DNA of 64,000 nt from OLB9 sp041392785 (GCA_041392785.1 JAWKLK010000009.1:197560-261559), one strand, 5' to 3'; positions 1 through 9,736 are shown, numbered from the stretch's first letter. Made by a program: numbers and translations. Notes: generated from the sequence alone by a model not told the origin.

Positions 1-717
1 TGTACCACTTAAAGAGGCATTTGAACCCAAATTCTTATCCTTTTTCAACCTTATATCTATTATTCCGGCATTTCCCTGAGCTTCATATTTGGCTCCAGGA
101 TTTGTGATTATTTCTATTTTATCTATCTGTTCAGAAGTAAGATTCTGTAGATAATTACTTAATTCTTCTCCAGAAAATGGAATTCTTTTTCCGTCTACAT
201 ACACTAATACACCAGCTCTCCCCAATACCGATATCCCATTATTATTGTCCACCAATACTCCGGGTGCTTTGCGCAAAAGATTGAGGCCATTTTCTCCAGC
301 AGCATTGATAGTGCCCTGTACATTAAAAACCTTTCTGTCAGATTTCACCTCAATTATAGCTCTCTGGGTGGTGACCACAATTTCTTCTAAGAGTGCGGAT
401 TCAGGCTTCAAAGTTATTACAGGCAATGTTAGTGGGCTTATCAAATCAAAAGTTGGAGTCTGAAACGTAGCAAGACCTACATATCCCGCTTCGGCAAAAT
501 ATTTCCCTTTTGGCACCATTTCCAAAGTAAAGCTTCCATCATCTCCAGCCACATCAGCCTTCACCATAGTACTATCTATTGCTGACTTTAAAATAAATGT
601 TGCAAATGGTATGGCTTCTCCACTTTCATCTTGTATCTGTCCCGAAACTGAAAATTGTTGGCCATGTAAAAGATAAGTAGTCAATAAAAAAAATAGAGTT
701 AATAATCTTGATATCAT
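1..717 (-). CDS. TonB-dependent-receptor-like outer membrane protein, N-terminal part (runs off window)
   Basis: The reading frame starts at ATG 715-717 on the minus strand and stays open to base 1 (239 codons seen). It begins with a signal peptide ending LLHGQ-like, then a carboxypeptidase-regulatory-like beta-sandwich (about residues 25-105: FSVSGQIQDESGEAIPFAT), then a plug-type segment with LRKAPGVLVDNN, VYVDGKRIPF and IEIITNPGAKYEAQG motifs. This order is typical of the Bacteroidota outer-membrane beta-barrel family related to TonB-dependent receptors (PF13620/PF13715, plug, PF14905). The barrel lies outside the window, so the substrate cannot be judged. The family call is good; function in uptake is inferred. 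Confidence 0.8.
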   Translation of the reverse strand, partial: MISRLLTLFFLLTTYLLHGQQFSVSGQIQDESGEAIPFATFILKSAIDSTMVKADVAGDDGSFTLEMVPKGKYFAEAGYVGLATFQTPTFDLISPLTLPVITLKPESALLEEIVVTTQRAIIEVKSDRKVFNVQGTINAAGENGLNLLRKAPGVLVDNNNGISVLGRAGVLVYVDGKRIPFSGEELSNYLQNLTSEQIDKIEIITNPGAKYEAQGNAGIIDIRLKKDKNLGSNASLSGT

Positions 718-987
718 TATCAAAAAATTTGTTGAGAAAATTGTTTGACTTTATGACAACAAAAATTAATGTTATGTTGCCTTCAGAACTTATATTTCGG
801 ACGAAAGTGGCTTTTTCATCGGTAAAGTGAATATAAAAAACAATTATTTATATGATATTTGACATATGAAGATGCATTCATACTCAATGCAATCATTGTG
901 TTTTAAGTTATTGGTTGAATAATCAACCCCAAGAGGATAACTTACTAGATTGTTTCAATTTTGACTAATATAAAATTTGAATCCAAT

Positions 988-2184
988 CTACCGTATCACA
1001 GAAAAATTCTTGTACTTAGTATTTTCTTTACCCTGACACAGATACACCACTCTACAAATATACATTCCCAATGGTACAGGAACCCCGTTTATCGAGCCAT
1101 CCCAACCTTCTTCTAAATTACGTGTCTCCCAGATTTTTGCGCCCCATCTATCATAGACTTCAAATGATGTCAACGCATCTACTATAAAAGAATTGCTGAT
1201 TCCATATGTATCATTAAGGCCGTCATTATTCGGAGTGAAGGCGTTGGGAAGTAAAAGTCCATCGCATCTGAGATCTTCTTCTTGGGCAACATATATGATA
1301 ACACTATCTTGACTAATGCAATCTTGATGAGCAACTGAAATTTTGTATGTTGTAGTAAGTTCTGGAAATGCAAGAACTTCACTGACAGAATTTTCTGAAA
1401 GTGATCCATCCGGAGACCAGACAAAATTGGTAGCACACGTAGACCCAAGAGATAATGAAATGGTATCTCCTTTAAAAATAGTTGTGTTCGGTTGCTGTAT
1501 TCTATCAGGGTATGCATAACTCCTTAATATCTCCAATTCTGATAATGCTCTGGTTGTTATTGAAATATTATCTATCCAACCACTGTAAGCATTCACACCA
1601 AGATTTGGGCAAGATTCCGCACCAAAGACAAATGGGTTTATTCTACTCATTTCTGCATTTTCTCTCGCTATAAATCTCTCTATTTCTTCATTGTCAAGAT
1701 AAGAAGTATATTCTGTTTTAAATTTCACAAGCGTGAAACGATGCCAGCACTTATCCTCGTCCAAAGTCTTGCGCACTGATCGATAATTTGATATATTACT
1801 TCCTATTTCAAAAAGAATTTGATTTTTTTTCCTGTCATAAGTCAAAGCCAAAAGGCTGTCCACTGAATTACAATTGGCACGTTGAGAAAAAATTCTTGAT
1901 ATATCGCTAAATCTATCTGGTTTAAAGTAAAAATCAATTGTAAAATTACCTGAGAATAATTCCGAAGTTGCTATTGGCAAAACCATACCATCACCATTGC
2001 CATCAAAATAATAACCATCATTTTCCATGGCACATCCACATTTTGGGTTACCTATAAGAGTCAAAGGTGCCAAACTGCCATTGAATTCTTCTAGTGCGCA
2101 GTCATCAAGATCATACAAGTACAGTGTTTGGGAATGAGCAGAAGTGCAATAAATAAAAATAAAAACAATATATATTATACGCAT
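988..2184 (-). CDS. Secreted LamG-like protein with gliding-type CHU_C C-terminal domain
   Basis: 398 residues. A signal peptide (MRIIYIVFIFIYCTSAHSQ) is followed by a concanavalin/LamG-like region (about 45-215, with FTIDFYFKPDRFSD and a WIDNISI end), an Ig/PKD-like stretch (about 225-300) and a C-terminal CHU_C domain (about 308-398: LPNAFTPNNDGLND, YDRWGAKIWE, W-GS-NG-PVPLGMY). CHU_C is a type B sorting/anchoring domain of the type IX secretion system, so the protein is probably exported to the cell surface. The LamG region suggests sugar or matrix binding, which is inference. It lies 6 bases downstream of the YbaB gene on the same strand. Confidence 0.82.
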   Translation of the reverse strand: MRIIYIVFIFIYCTSAHSQTLYLYDLDDCALEEFNGSLAPLTLIGNPKCGCAMENDGYYFDGNGDGMVLPIATSELFSGNFTIDFYFKPDRFSDISRIFSQRANCNSVDSLLALTYDRKKNQILFEIGSNISNYRSVRKTLDEDKCWHRFTLVKFKTEYTSYLDNEEIERFIARENAEMSRINPFVFGAESCPNLGVNAYSGWIDNISITTRALSELEILRSYAYPDRIQQPNTTIFKGDTISLSLGSTCATNFVWSPDGSLSENSVSEVLAFPELTTTYKISVAHQDCISQDSVIIYVAQEEDLRCDGLLLPNAFTPNNDGLNDTYGISNSFIVDALTSFEVYDRWGAKIWETRNLEEGWDGSINGVPVPLGMYICRVVYLCQGKENTKYKNFSVIR

Positions 2185-2190
2185 TATAAG

Positions 2191-2493
2191 CTATTTAAAT
2201 AAATTTCCGAAGCCTGGTGGCAACATACTTTCCATAAATTTTTGAGACTCCTCAGTTTCCACTGACATTTGTTTTTCAATGAATTTATTCAAAGCGTCTA
2301 AGATTAAATCTTGTACCATTTCTTTATCACCTGACGAGAAAATGTCATCTGTCAACTTTATATCAGTTATTTGCCGAGCTGCATTTCCAATTATTGTGAC
2401 GCCATTTGCATCATATTGCACTGTGATAGCACTCAATTTTTCTTGCATTTCTTTTTGGTGCTCCCCGATATTGCCTAATAAATCATCAAACAT
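2191..2493 (-). CDS. YbaB/EbfC-family nucleoid-associated protein
   Basis: 100 residues, normal family length. The N-terminal helix (FDDLLGNIGEHQKEMQEKL) is followed by the beta core (GVTIIGNAARQITDIKL) and a C-terminal helix, then a Met/Pro/Gly-rich tail. YbaB/EbfC proteins are small dimeric DNA-binding proteins, often encoded beside dnaX/recR; here they are not. The Bacteroidota branch is divergent, so a role in nucleoid structure is inferred from the family only. Confidence 0.8.
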   Translation of the reverse strand: MFDDLLGNIGEHQKEMQEKLSAITVQYDANGVTIIGNAARQITDIKLTDDIFSSGDKEMVQDLILDALNKFIEKQMSVETEESQKFMESMLPPGFGNLFK

Positions 2494-2542
2494 ATTTTTT
2501 ATTTTTAAAACACAAAAGTAGTGCTTGTTATTTTGATTCTAG

Positions 2543-3145
2543 TTATATTTTTTTCTCTAAAGCGATTTCTGATGTGTGTTTTTTCAAAATGATGAATATT
2601 TCATTCGCCGCTCTAGGGGTTATGGAGTTGTAACATGGCTCCATGGTATGTATGTGGAAATGATCACTAAATAATGAAAGATATTCATTCAATGTTCCAC
2701 CATGTGGAGGACCAGGTTTCTCAAATTCAGATGCAAAAAGCACACCAGCTAATGTGCCTGCATCATTCAATAATGAGGCCATTTTCTGTACATAGTTTGG
2801 ACGTTCGTTTCTGTTCAAAGCACAAAAAAATGTCTGCTCTAAGATCAAATCATATTTGCCACCGAAATCAAAAAAATCAGCACAAACGTACTTGATTTGA
2901 GTTGGTTCACCCAACCTTCTCTTAAGTGTTGCAATGGCCGTTTCTGAAATATCCAGAATAGTAATATCAGTAAATCCATTTTCAAATAAATATTGTGCCT
3001 CGCCTCCTATACCTGCTCCTGGAATCAAAATCTTAGACGATCTATTTTGTAATTGATCAATGTAAGTAATGATAGGTGGACTCGCTACATTAAGCGTCCA
3101 TGGCATATCGCCATATCTATATCTCTCTTCCCAAAAATTATACAT
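2543..3145 (-). CDS. SAM-dependent methyltransferase, thiopurine-methyltransferase-like
   Basis: I take the start at ATG 3143-3145 (MYNFWEERYRYGDMPW), giving 200 residues; an upstream in-frame start would overlap the KAS III gene. The Rossmann motif I reads ILIPGAGIGGEAQYL and motif II ITILDISETAI. The substrate-side motif LILEQTFFCAL matches the thiopurine S-methyltransferase-like family, which is common in Bacteroidota with unknown natural substrates. It lies 25 bases after the KAS III stop on the same strand, so the two are probably cotranscribed. A second, different methyltransferase of the same broad type is at 54.1 kb. Confidence 0.82.
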   Translation of the reverse strand: MYNFWEERYRYGDMPWTLNVASPPIITYIDQLQNRSSKILIPGAGIGGEAQYLFENGFTDITILDISETAIATLKRRLGEPTQIKYVCADFFDFGGKYDLILEQTFFCALNRNERPNYVQKMASLLNDAGTLAGVLFASEFEKPGPPHGGTLNEYLSLFSDHFHIHTMEPCYNSITPRAANEIFIILKKHTSEIALEKKI

Positions 3146-3170
3146 ACCAAAACAATAATCGAAAAAAAAA

Positions 3171-4238
3171 TTAAATTCTATAGCAAACTGCATTGATATG
3201 CATACCAGCACCTACAGATGCAAACACCACCACATCTCCCTGATTAACAGTATGTTCTGGCAACTGTCCCTTTAGAATAAGGTCATATAATGTAGGAATT
3301 GTGGCCACAGAACTATTGCCCAGTTTGTGGATGCTCATAGGCATGATGCCTTCAGGAATCGGCAGATTATACATCTTAAATAAGACTTTAATAATGGCCT
3401 CATCCATTTTTTCATTAGCTTGATGGATCAATATTTTTTTTACTTCATGAATATTAACACCTGCCTTCTCGATGCAAGATTTCATAGCAGGAGCTACGTT
3501 TTTCATGGCGTATTCGTAGACTTTTCGGCCTTTCATTTTAATATATCGTATGCGTGGATCTGAGAAAGGAAAATTGGATTTACCAAAATTGATATAATCT
3601 ACTTCCTCCTCACAGTGGGAGACTGCTGCTGTGGATAAAATACCATTTGAAACACCTTCTTGCCATTCTAAAATAGTAGCACCAGCCCCATCGCTGAATA
3701 TCATACTATCTCGATCATAAGGGTCAATCACTCTAGAAAGTGTCTCAGATCCTATTATAAGTATCCGTTTGGCTACACCTGCTTTAAAAAAAGCATCTGT
3801 ATGGATGACACCTTGCAACCAACCAGGACAACCAAATAATATATCATATGCGGTACAGTTTGGATTTTTAATACCTAGATTTCTCTTCAATCTTGCCGCT
3901 AATGAAGGAACAGCATCTGTTTGGATATTGTGTTTTGTCACGTCACCATAATTATGAGCAAAGATGATTTGGTCCACAGTTTCTGGGTCAATACCTGCAT
4001 CTGATATTGCAGACTTGGCTGCTTTATACGCTAGGTCTGATGATGTTTGGCTTTCTTCAGCATATCTGCGCTCTTCTATCCCTGTAATTTCTTGAAATTT
4101 TTGCGTAACAACTTCAGGGGGTGTAGTGATTCTATTTTGATTTTCATCATAGAAATCATGCATCGTAAAATCACGATTTGTAATGATTTGTGTTGGAATA
4201 TAACATCCTGACCCAATGATGACGCTTCTGCCCGACAT
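3171..4238 (-). CDS. 3-oxoacyl-ACP synthase III family protein (KAS III/FabH-like)
   Basis: Condensing enzyme of the thiolase fold. The triad is visible: Cys137 in LFGCPGWLQG, His272 in LIHQANEKMD and Asn308 in KLGNSSVAT (numbered from Met at 4238); GAGATILEW and the C-terminal GAGMHINA motif also fit. A longer frame starts at TTG 4271/ATG 4268, but a perfect TAnnTTTG -7 box (TACCTTTG, 4269-4276 on the minus strand) abuts that ATG, so the downstream Met (MSGRSVIIGSG) with a 31-base leader is preferred. It is about 355 residues, longer than housekeeping FabH (about 320-330) and with an FYD insert, so it may serve a secondary lipid or aryl-polyene-type pathway. Confidence 0.82.
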   Translation of the reverse strand: MSGRSVIIGSGCYIPTQIITNRDFTMHDFYDENQNRITTPPEVVTQKFQEITGIEERRYAEESQTSSDLAYKAAKSAISDAGIDPETVDQIIFAHNYGDVTKHNIQTDAVPSLAARLKRNLGIKNPNCTAYDILFGCPGWLQGVIHTDAFFKAGVAKRILIIGSETLSRVIDPYDRDSMIFSDGAGATILEWQEGVSNGILSTAAVSHCEEEVDYINFGKSNFPFSDPRIRYIKMKGRKVYEYAMKNVAPAMKSCIEKAGVNIHEVKKILIHQANEKMDEAIIKVLFKMYNLPIPEGIMPMSIHKLGNSSVATIPTLYDLILKGQLPEHTVNQGDVVVFASVGAGMHINAVCYRI

Positions 4239-4268
4239 ACCCTTAATATCTATTATTTTTGAAAACAT

Positions 4269-4276
4269 CAAAGGTA
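4269..4276 (-). promoter_or_regulatory. Candidate Bacteroidota -7 box upstream of the KAS III gene
   Basis: The minus strand reads TACCTTTG, a perfect match to the Bacteroidota -7 consensus TAnnTTTG, ending directly at an in-frame ATG (4268). No clear -33 TTTG at the usual spacing was found, so this is tentative. It is the reason for choosing the start at 4238. Confidence 0.35.
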
Positions 4277-4417
4277 GTAAAAGTCAAGGCGATCATGATG
4301 CTTTATTGACAAAAACTCAATTAAATGTTTAAAAATATTGGGAAACTTCCATTTATAAGGTGCAAAATATTTGGTATAAATTTCTTTAATACATTTAAAT
4401 GTATGATATAATTTGAA

Positions 4418-4467
4418 TTTGGATTCCGTCTATTTTCGTACTTTTACGGCATCAAAAAATACTTTTG
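4418..4467 (+). promoter_or_regulatory. Candidate promoter region of ftcD
   Basis: TTTG (4418-4421), 17 bases, then TACTTTTA (4439-4446) gives a near-consensus Bacteroidota promoter. A second box, perfect TACTTTTG (4460-4467), sits one base from the ATG at 4469 and would give a leaderless message. Which is used cannot be told from the sequence. Confidence 0.35.
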
Positions 4468-4468
4468 T

Positions 4469-6139
4469 ATGCTTATTGAATGTGTCCCCAATTTTAGTGA
4501 AGGAAGAAATCTAGCAATTATAAAGGAAATCACCGACGAAATAGAAAAAGTAGATGGCATAAAATTGCTGAATGTAGATCCTGGCAAAGCGACTAATAGA
4601 ACCGTTGTAACTTTTGTAGGTCACCCAGATGCTGTTGTAAAAGCAGCTTTCTTAGCCATAAAAAAAGCAGGTGAAGTGATAGATATGTCCACACACCAAG
4701 GTGAACATCCACGTATGGGCGCTACCGATGTGTGCCCTCTTGTACCAATCTCTGGAATAACCCTTGAAGAAACTGCGAGATATGCACATATCCTTGGAAA
4801 AAAAGTAGGTGATGAACTAGGCATCCCTGTATTTATGTATGAGGCCGCAGCAGTATCGACTGAAAGAAAAAATTTGGCCACCATACGCGCAGGTGAGTAC
4901 GAAGGGCTTGAGAAAAAGCTATCAGATCCCGTTTGGAAACCTGATTATGGTACTGCTACTTTTAATAGTCGCTCAGGTGCTACAGTGATTGGTGCAAGGG
5001 ATTTTTTAGTGGCTTACAATGTGAATATTAATTCTACTTCTACTCGTAAGGCCAATGCTATAGCTTTTGACGTCAGAGAACAAGGCAGAATTAAGACTGA
5101 TGCAAAAGGAAAACCGATAAAAGATGCTACAGGGGAGGCTATCAGAATACCTGGCACTTGCAAAGCTGTAAAAGCCATTGGATGGTTTATCGAAGAATAT
5201 GGCGTAGCGCAAATATCCATGAATCTTACGGATATCAAAACCACACCATTACACATTGCCTTCGATGAAGTATGCAAAAGTGCTGACAAAAGGGGCATGA
5301 GGGTTACAGGGTCAGAGTTGGTAGGATTGGTACCAAAATCTGTTTTGATAGAAGCTGGAAAGTATTTTTTGAAAAAGCAACAGCGCTCCACAGGTATATC
5401 AGAAGGAGAAATTATACATATTGCAATAAAAAGTCTTGGATTGGATGAATTGACGCCATTTGATCCAAAACAACGAGTGATTGAATATCTTTTGGAAAGT
5501 GATGCAAATCAAAATCTTATCAAGAAAACTCTAATTGGATTTGCAGATGCGACCGCTTCTGAAAGTCCTGCTCCCGGTGGTGGATCCATTTCAGCTTATG
5601 TAGGTGCACTCGGTGCAGCATTAGGGACAATGGTTGCAAATCTCAGTGCTGGAAAAAAAGGATGGGATGATAAAATCTCCTATTTCTCTGACTTTGCTGA
5701 AGAAGGTCAACAAATTAAAGACACTCTGATGTATTTAGTTGATGAAGACACCAATGCATTTAACAAAATACTGGAAGCCTTCAAACTGCCCAAAAATACG
5801 CCTGAAGATGTTGCACTCAGAAAAAGTGCCATTGACGAAGCCACACGCGGAGCAATAGATGTACCACTCCAAGTCATGAAAGCGAGTCTTGATTCAATGA
5901 ATATCCTAAGAGAAATGGCAAAAAATGGCCTCCCTAATTCTGTCTCTGATGCAGGTGTTGGCGCTTTATGTGCTCGTACAGCGGTAGAAGGTGCAGCACT
6001 CAATGTCAGGATCAATTGTAGTGGATTTGATGACAGAGAAATTGTAGCAAATGCCTTGGGTCAAGCTGAAGCAATGCTACTACAGGCAAAGGAAATGGAA
6101 AGAGAAATCATAAGCATAGTGGAAAAATTGGTCGTGTAG
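4469..6139 (+). CDS. ftcD: Glutamate formimidoyltransferase / formimidotetrahydrofolate cyclodeaminase (fused)
   Basis: 556 residues, the normal length of the bifunctional enzyme. It transfers the formimino group from N-formimino-L-glutamate to tetrahydrofolate and then releases ammonia to give 5,10-methenyl-THF, the last step of one histidine-degradation route. The N-terminal formiminotransferase part (1-about 325) starts with the canonical ECVPNFSEGRN and contains His80 in GEHPRMGATDVCP, the region of the catalytic His of animal FTCD. The cyclodeaminase part (about 350-556) starts at SESPAPGGGSISAYVGALGA. No other hut genes are in the window, so it stands alone here. Confidence 0.95.
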   Translation: MLIECVPNFSEGRNLAIIKEITDEIEKVDGIKLLNVDPGKATNRTVVTFVGHPDAVVKAAFLAIKKAGEVIDMSTHQGEHPRMGATDVCPLVPISGITLEETARYAHILGKKVGDELGIPVFMYEAAAVSTERKNLATIRAGEYEGLEKKLSDPVWKPDYGTATFNSRSGATVIGARDFLVAYNVNINSTSTRKANAIAFDVREQGRIKTDAKGKPIKDATGEAIRIPGTCKAVKAIGWFIEEYGVAQISMNLTDIKTTPLHIAFDEVCKSADKRGMRVTGSELVGLVPKSVLIEAGKYFLKKQQRSTGISEGEIIHIAIKSLGLDELTPFDPKQRVIEYLLESDANQNLIKKTLIGFADATASESPAPGGGSISAYVGALGAALGTMVANLSAGKKGWDDKISYFSDFAEEGQQIKDTLMYLVDEDTNAFNKILEAFKLPKNTPEDVALRKSAIDEATRGAIDVPLQVMKASLDSMNILREMAKNGLPNSVSDAGVGALCARTAVEGAALNVRINCSGFDDREIVANALGQAEAMLLQAKEMEREIISIVEKLVV

Positions 6140-6193
6140 GAAGAGAAACTTAAATATATGTAAAATGGGTTTTCTAGATGATCGGTGTGCATC

Positions 6194-7570
6194 CTACCAC
6201 TTATACCCTAGCCCTACCTGAAGATAATAGGCATTATTGTTAGAATTTTGATAATTATTATCATCGTCAAATGTGCTTATGGTTTGTTTAATCGGATATT
6301 TAAGACCAAGGCCCACCGAGAAATCAAGGCTTTTATTTATATTTTGAAGGTATTTAATTTCACCCATCACATCGCTAAATCCGCTATGTTTTTCTATATT
6401 CAAATGTTGTAGTTTATGATAAGGAACGATGGTCTCGTCCGTGTCGTAGGTATAGCCTGATAAACTTTGTGCGAGTGTATATTGAATTCCCGCCATGATC
6501 ATCAATGAACGTTTTTGACCATATAGCATATAACCGATTTGGATAGGAATTGATAAGATCGATCTTGTATTATGCACATTAAAGTGTTCATTTTTGATGA
6601 CGGTTTTAGTTAAAAGACCTGAGTAATAATACTTTATATTATCTATAATTTGCACCTTTGCTGAGTCACTTTCAAAAGTTTCTATGGACTGGATTTTATG
6701 ACTGCCTATCAAATTTGAATTGCTTCTTACATAGTGCAATCCCATATTGACAATCAAATTATTTTTCAATGTTTTGGTAACAGAAATACTATGAAATGAG
6801 CTTAGAGTATTAGTAATATTATTATTTGATAGATTTTGCCATGGAATATCGGGTTTATATTCATTTTTTAAATAACTATACCCAATACCATTTTCAAAAA
6901 ACAGATAAAAACTTGGGATTCTTCTATCTGATGATGCATTGTCCACAAATATATTTTTCTCCATCTTTTCACTCATCATGGGCGATATAGGCCTAATGTC
7001 ACGACTGCTTAAATAATCTATATTTTTATTAAAAGCACGGGAATCCTGATTATCAGCGATGCTTGTTTGTTCATTCATTACCATAGAATTATCAGCCGAG
7101 TTGAATTGATCCGTCATGTTAAAATCACCATTTGAATGATCAACGATGACTGGTTTGGAATTGTTAATTGTTTGTTTTTTACTATTTGATATTTTGGTAT
7201 TTTTATTATTATTAAAATTCGAATTATGCTTTGAATTATTTAAAATCGTTGTTTGTTCATTGGCGGTAACCACAGCATCTTCCTTCACTTGTGAATTATA
7301 TTCTGAATATTTTCGTGTGCCAATCTGAGAATTTGCGATGATCGTCGTTGGTTTTATTTCTGGATTACTAGGAATTTCTGGATTATTAAAATAAGTCAAA
7401 TACACAATCAAACAAGATGATATGGCTCCAAAACCCATCAAAAAAATCCAAGGCAAAAGCCGTCTCTTCTTTCTATTCTCAAGTTCAGTGTTTATATTTT
7501 CCCAGACTTCTGTGTCGCTCCATCCTTCCCATGATGGGTCTGCAGATTGCTTATGATGATTGTCTTTCAT
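6194..7570 (-). CDS. Membrane-anchored protein with C-terminal beta-barrel-like domain, coupled to an ECF sigma factor
   Basis: 458 residues. A soluble N-terminus (1-35, with WEGWSDTEVWENI) precedes one transmembrane helix (about 38-60, LLPWIFLMGFGAISSCLIVYL), an Asn/Lys/Ser-rich linker (about 70-200), and a C-terminal region (about 220-458) with alternating outer-membrane-barrel strands ending YYLQVGLGYKW. It overlaps the sigma factor gene by 4 bases (ATGA), the usual anti-sigma position, and its cytoplasmic N-terminus could hold the sigma factor. No zinc-binding anti-sigma motif is seen. The mix of an inner-membrane helix and a barrel-like domain is odd; the anti-sigma role is inference from position. 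Confidence 0.6.
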   Translation of the reverse strand: MKDNHHKQSADPSWEGWSDTEVWENINTELENRKKRRLLPWIFLMGFGAISSCLIVYLTYFNNPEIPSNPEIKPTTIIANSQIGTRKYSEYNSQVKEDAVVTANEQTTILNNSKHNSNFNNNKNTKISNSKKQTINNSKPVIVDHSNGDFNMTDQFNSADNSMVMNEQTSIADNQDSRAFNKNIDYLSSRDIRPISPMMSEKMEKNIFVDNASSDRRIPSFYLFFENGIGYSYLKNEYKPDIPWQNLSNNNITNTLSSFHSISVTKTLKNNLIVNMGLHYVRSNSNLIGSHKIQSIETFESDSAKVQIIDNIKYYYSGLLTKTVIKNEHFNVHNTRSILSIPIQIGYMLYGQKRSLMIMAGIQYTLAQSLSGYTYDTDETIVPYHKLQHLNIEKHSGFSDVMGEIKYLQNINKSLDFSVGLGLKYPIKQTISTFDDDNNYQNSNNNAYYLQVGLGYKW

Positions 7571-8118
7571 ATTAATATATTTGAAGTATTAGAAAAAATG
7601 GCCCATTGATTTTCAAATGCTTTTTTGGCCCGCGTGAGATTGCCTCGTACGCTTGATTCTTTAATATTTAACAGTGCAGCCAACTCTTTGTATTCATATT
7701 GTTCAAAAAAATAAAGATTGAGCAGTAAGGCATGTGATTCACTCAATTTGCTGATGACATGTTTCACTTCTATGATGGTAAATCTGGACCAGTCAAACGA
7801 TTGACTTTCGCCATCTTCGATGTATGTTTCTGGCAATGAGATTATTTTCTTTCTTTTTCTCAATAATTGAAAATATTCATTGATCAATATCCTCCTTGTC
7901 CATGCATCAAAGTCTCCTTTATTAGCATCAAATTGTCCGATCTTTTCAAAAATATTTAAGTACGTGGATTGCATGATATCTTTGGCGTCATTGATATCAT
8001 CACAATATCGTTGTAGAACGCTTTTCATACGCGCGATGGTAAGGAAATAGAGACTCTTCTGAGAATCTCTATTTCTTGCCTTACAGCCATCGATGATATG
8101 TAGTAATTCTGAATTCAA
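7567..8118 (-). CDS. ECF-type RNA polymerase sigma factor
   Basis: 183 residues. Region 2 is seen at about 25-95 (DINDAKDIMQSTYLNIFEKI, then FDAWTRRILINEYFQLLRKRKK) and region 4 at about 115-170 (SHALLLNLYFFEQYEYKELAALLNIKESSVRGNLTRAKKAF), a helix-turn-helix that would bind the -35-like element. It sits between a lipoprotein gene upstream and the membrane-anchored partner downstream, the layout of a cell-surface signalling unit. Confidence 0.9.
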   Translation of the reverse strand: MNSELLHIIDGCKARNRDSQKSLYFLTIARMKSVLQRYCDDINDAKDIMQSTYLNIFEKIGQFDANKGDFDAWTRRILINEYFQLLRKRKKIISLPETYIEDGESQSFDWSRFTIIEVKHVISKLSESHALLLNLYFFEQYEYKELAALLNIKESSVRGNLTRAKKAFENQWAIFSNTSNILI

Positions 8119-8124
8119 GGAAGG

Positions 8125-9621
8125 CTATTTGTTGTATATTTTGAATGTAATATTGATTGTTTTCAAGCCTGTGGTTGTCTCTACAGCGCCATCTATTGTG
8201 CCATACACATAGTGATCTTCTATTTTAGTAATGTTCAGGACGACATCTTCGGGTTTAGCTATGAATGGTTTTTCATAAACTAGCCACGAATTTTCTGACT
8301 GCCTTTTTTTAAGCCACATCTCCAATCTTTTTATAGGTTGTATACCAAGAGCGATACTTTCAGTAATGAAATAAACGTCTTCACCATATTGACCATCATC
8401 GATTCCAAATCCTGTCCACAACTTATCAATACCTGATGTCGGATTATCTCCACCTTCAGTATATATTTTCACTTGGTCGTCTCCTAGTTTCATGCTAAAT
8501 TCATCTGGAAAATCTCGATTATCATAGCAAAGATTTACGTTTCCAAAGTTTTCAGTATCAATTAAATCAAATTTTAAAGTTCGCCCTTCAAATTCATTTG
8601 ATTTAATTATTATTCCTATACCATAGTTAGCATTTTGCCTTTTACATCCTTCCAAATAAAATTCAAATTCTCCATTTGGGCCAAATACATAATTGGAATC
8701 ACGAAATGAATTCCCTGGCAGGATAATTCCTGAAGGGGAACTACCCAAAGTTTCACCAAGAAATCCCCACAAATTGCCTGAGACTAATGGTGTTCCATCA
8801 CAGTTCAAAGCTCGGCCTTTTATAACGACCATATTCAGCTCAATTGTAATGTCGTTACGTAGAAAAATTTCCTGATCACTGCTAAAAGCCCCCAACTGAT
8901 TATATCTCCATTTCTCCAAAGGATTGCTTTCTATGTTTTGAAATTGAATATTGCATTGGTCGAATAATGCATCCGGATACCTTATATAAAATGTATTAAA
9001 ATAAATTTCTTTTCCTTTAGGAACTAATAATTCAAAATATCCATTTTCATCAGAAAAATCTGAAATGCCTTCTCTTTTCCAAAGACCATGATCACCAATA
9101 ATTAGAAATTCCCACACCGCACTACAACTTACTCCTCTAACCGGTGTCCCATCTGCCAACTTAGTATATCCATATATTTTGACATAATTGGTGTCTGATG
9201 GATTTGCTAATGCCACGTCTTCTTGTGTCACATTTGCGATTTCGGTTTTACCTAGCAATGGATTGGAAACTATTTTTTCAGAATTTTCAATGGTAAACCT
9301 CCTGTATTTCAATGAAAGGTCGTCTTTTTTATACTGGAGGGTCACATCTAAATCTGGGTCTATAGGCAATGTTTTGGTGGTATAAAAACCATCTTGGTTG
9401 CTGGTAACTGTGCCTAGCTTCTTGTTATCTTGATAGACGGCAACTTCCGTATTCCGAAGTATCACGCCATTTATATCTTTTATAATTCCCTCAATATTTA
9501 CCGTGCCTATCTGAGTAGGCGGATTGATCACCTCGGTGACATCGCTTGTAATGCTATCTTTTTGACAGCCAATAATTAAATTGACCAACGATATCCAAAT
9601 TATAAATTTAATAGTACGCAT
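8125..9621 (-). CDS. Lipoprotein with carboxypeptidase-regulatory-like domains
   Basis: 498 residues. The signal peptide ends with a lipobox LIIGC (Cys about 19), so it is probably lipidated and held at the outer membrane. Two regulatory-like beta-sandwich segments are visible: about 40-110 (GTVNIEGIIKDINGVILRNTEVAVY) and about 145-215 (VKIYGYTKLADGTPVRGVSCSA). The C-terminal third has no motif I recognise. It ends 6 bases before the ECF sigma gene and is likely the first gene of the same operon, so it may be sensor or cargo of that sigma system (inference). Confidence 0.75.
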   Translation of the reverse strand: MRTIKFIIWISLVNLIIGCQKDSITSDVTEVINPPTQIGTVNIEGIIKDINGVILRNTEVAVYQDNKKLGTVTSNQDGFYTTKTLPIDPDLDVTLQYKKDDLSLKYRRFTIENSEKIVSNPLLGKTEIANVTQEDVALANPSDTNYVKIYGYTKLADGTPVRGVSCSAVWEFLIIGDHGLWKREGISDFSDENGYFELLVPKGKEIYFNTFYIRYPDALFDQCNIQFQNIESNPLEKWRYNQLGAFSSDQEIFLRNDITIELNMVVIKGRALNCDGTPLVSGNLWGFLGETLGSSPSGIILPGNSFRDSNYVFGPNGEFEFYLEGCKRQNANYGIGIIIKSNEFEGRTLKFDLIDTENFGNVNLCYDNRDFPDEFSMKLGDDQVKIYTEGGDNPTSGIDKLWTGFGIDDGQYGEDVYFITESIALGIQPIKRLEMWLKKRQSENSWLVYEKPFIAKPEDVVLNITKIEDHYVYGTIDGAVETTTGLKTINITFKIYNK

Positions 9622-9736
9622 GGTTTTGTTTTTGCTTTTTGTAATGAATAATTAAATGAATGTTTCAAGCGCTTACAAATACTATTATGCACAACTTACG
9701 TAATTGCTGCAAAAAAATCTACATTATTAAAAATAT

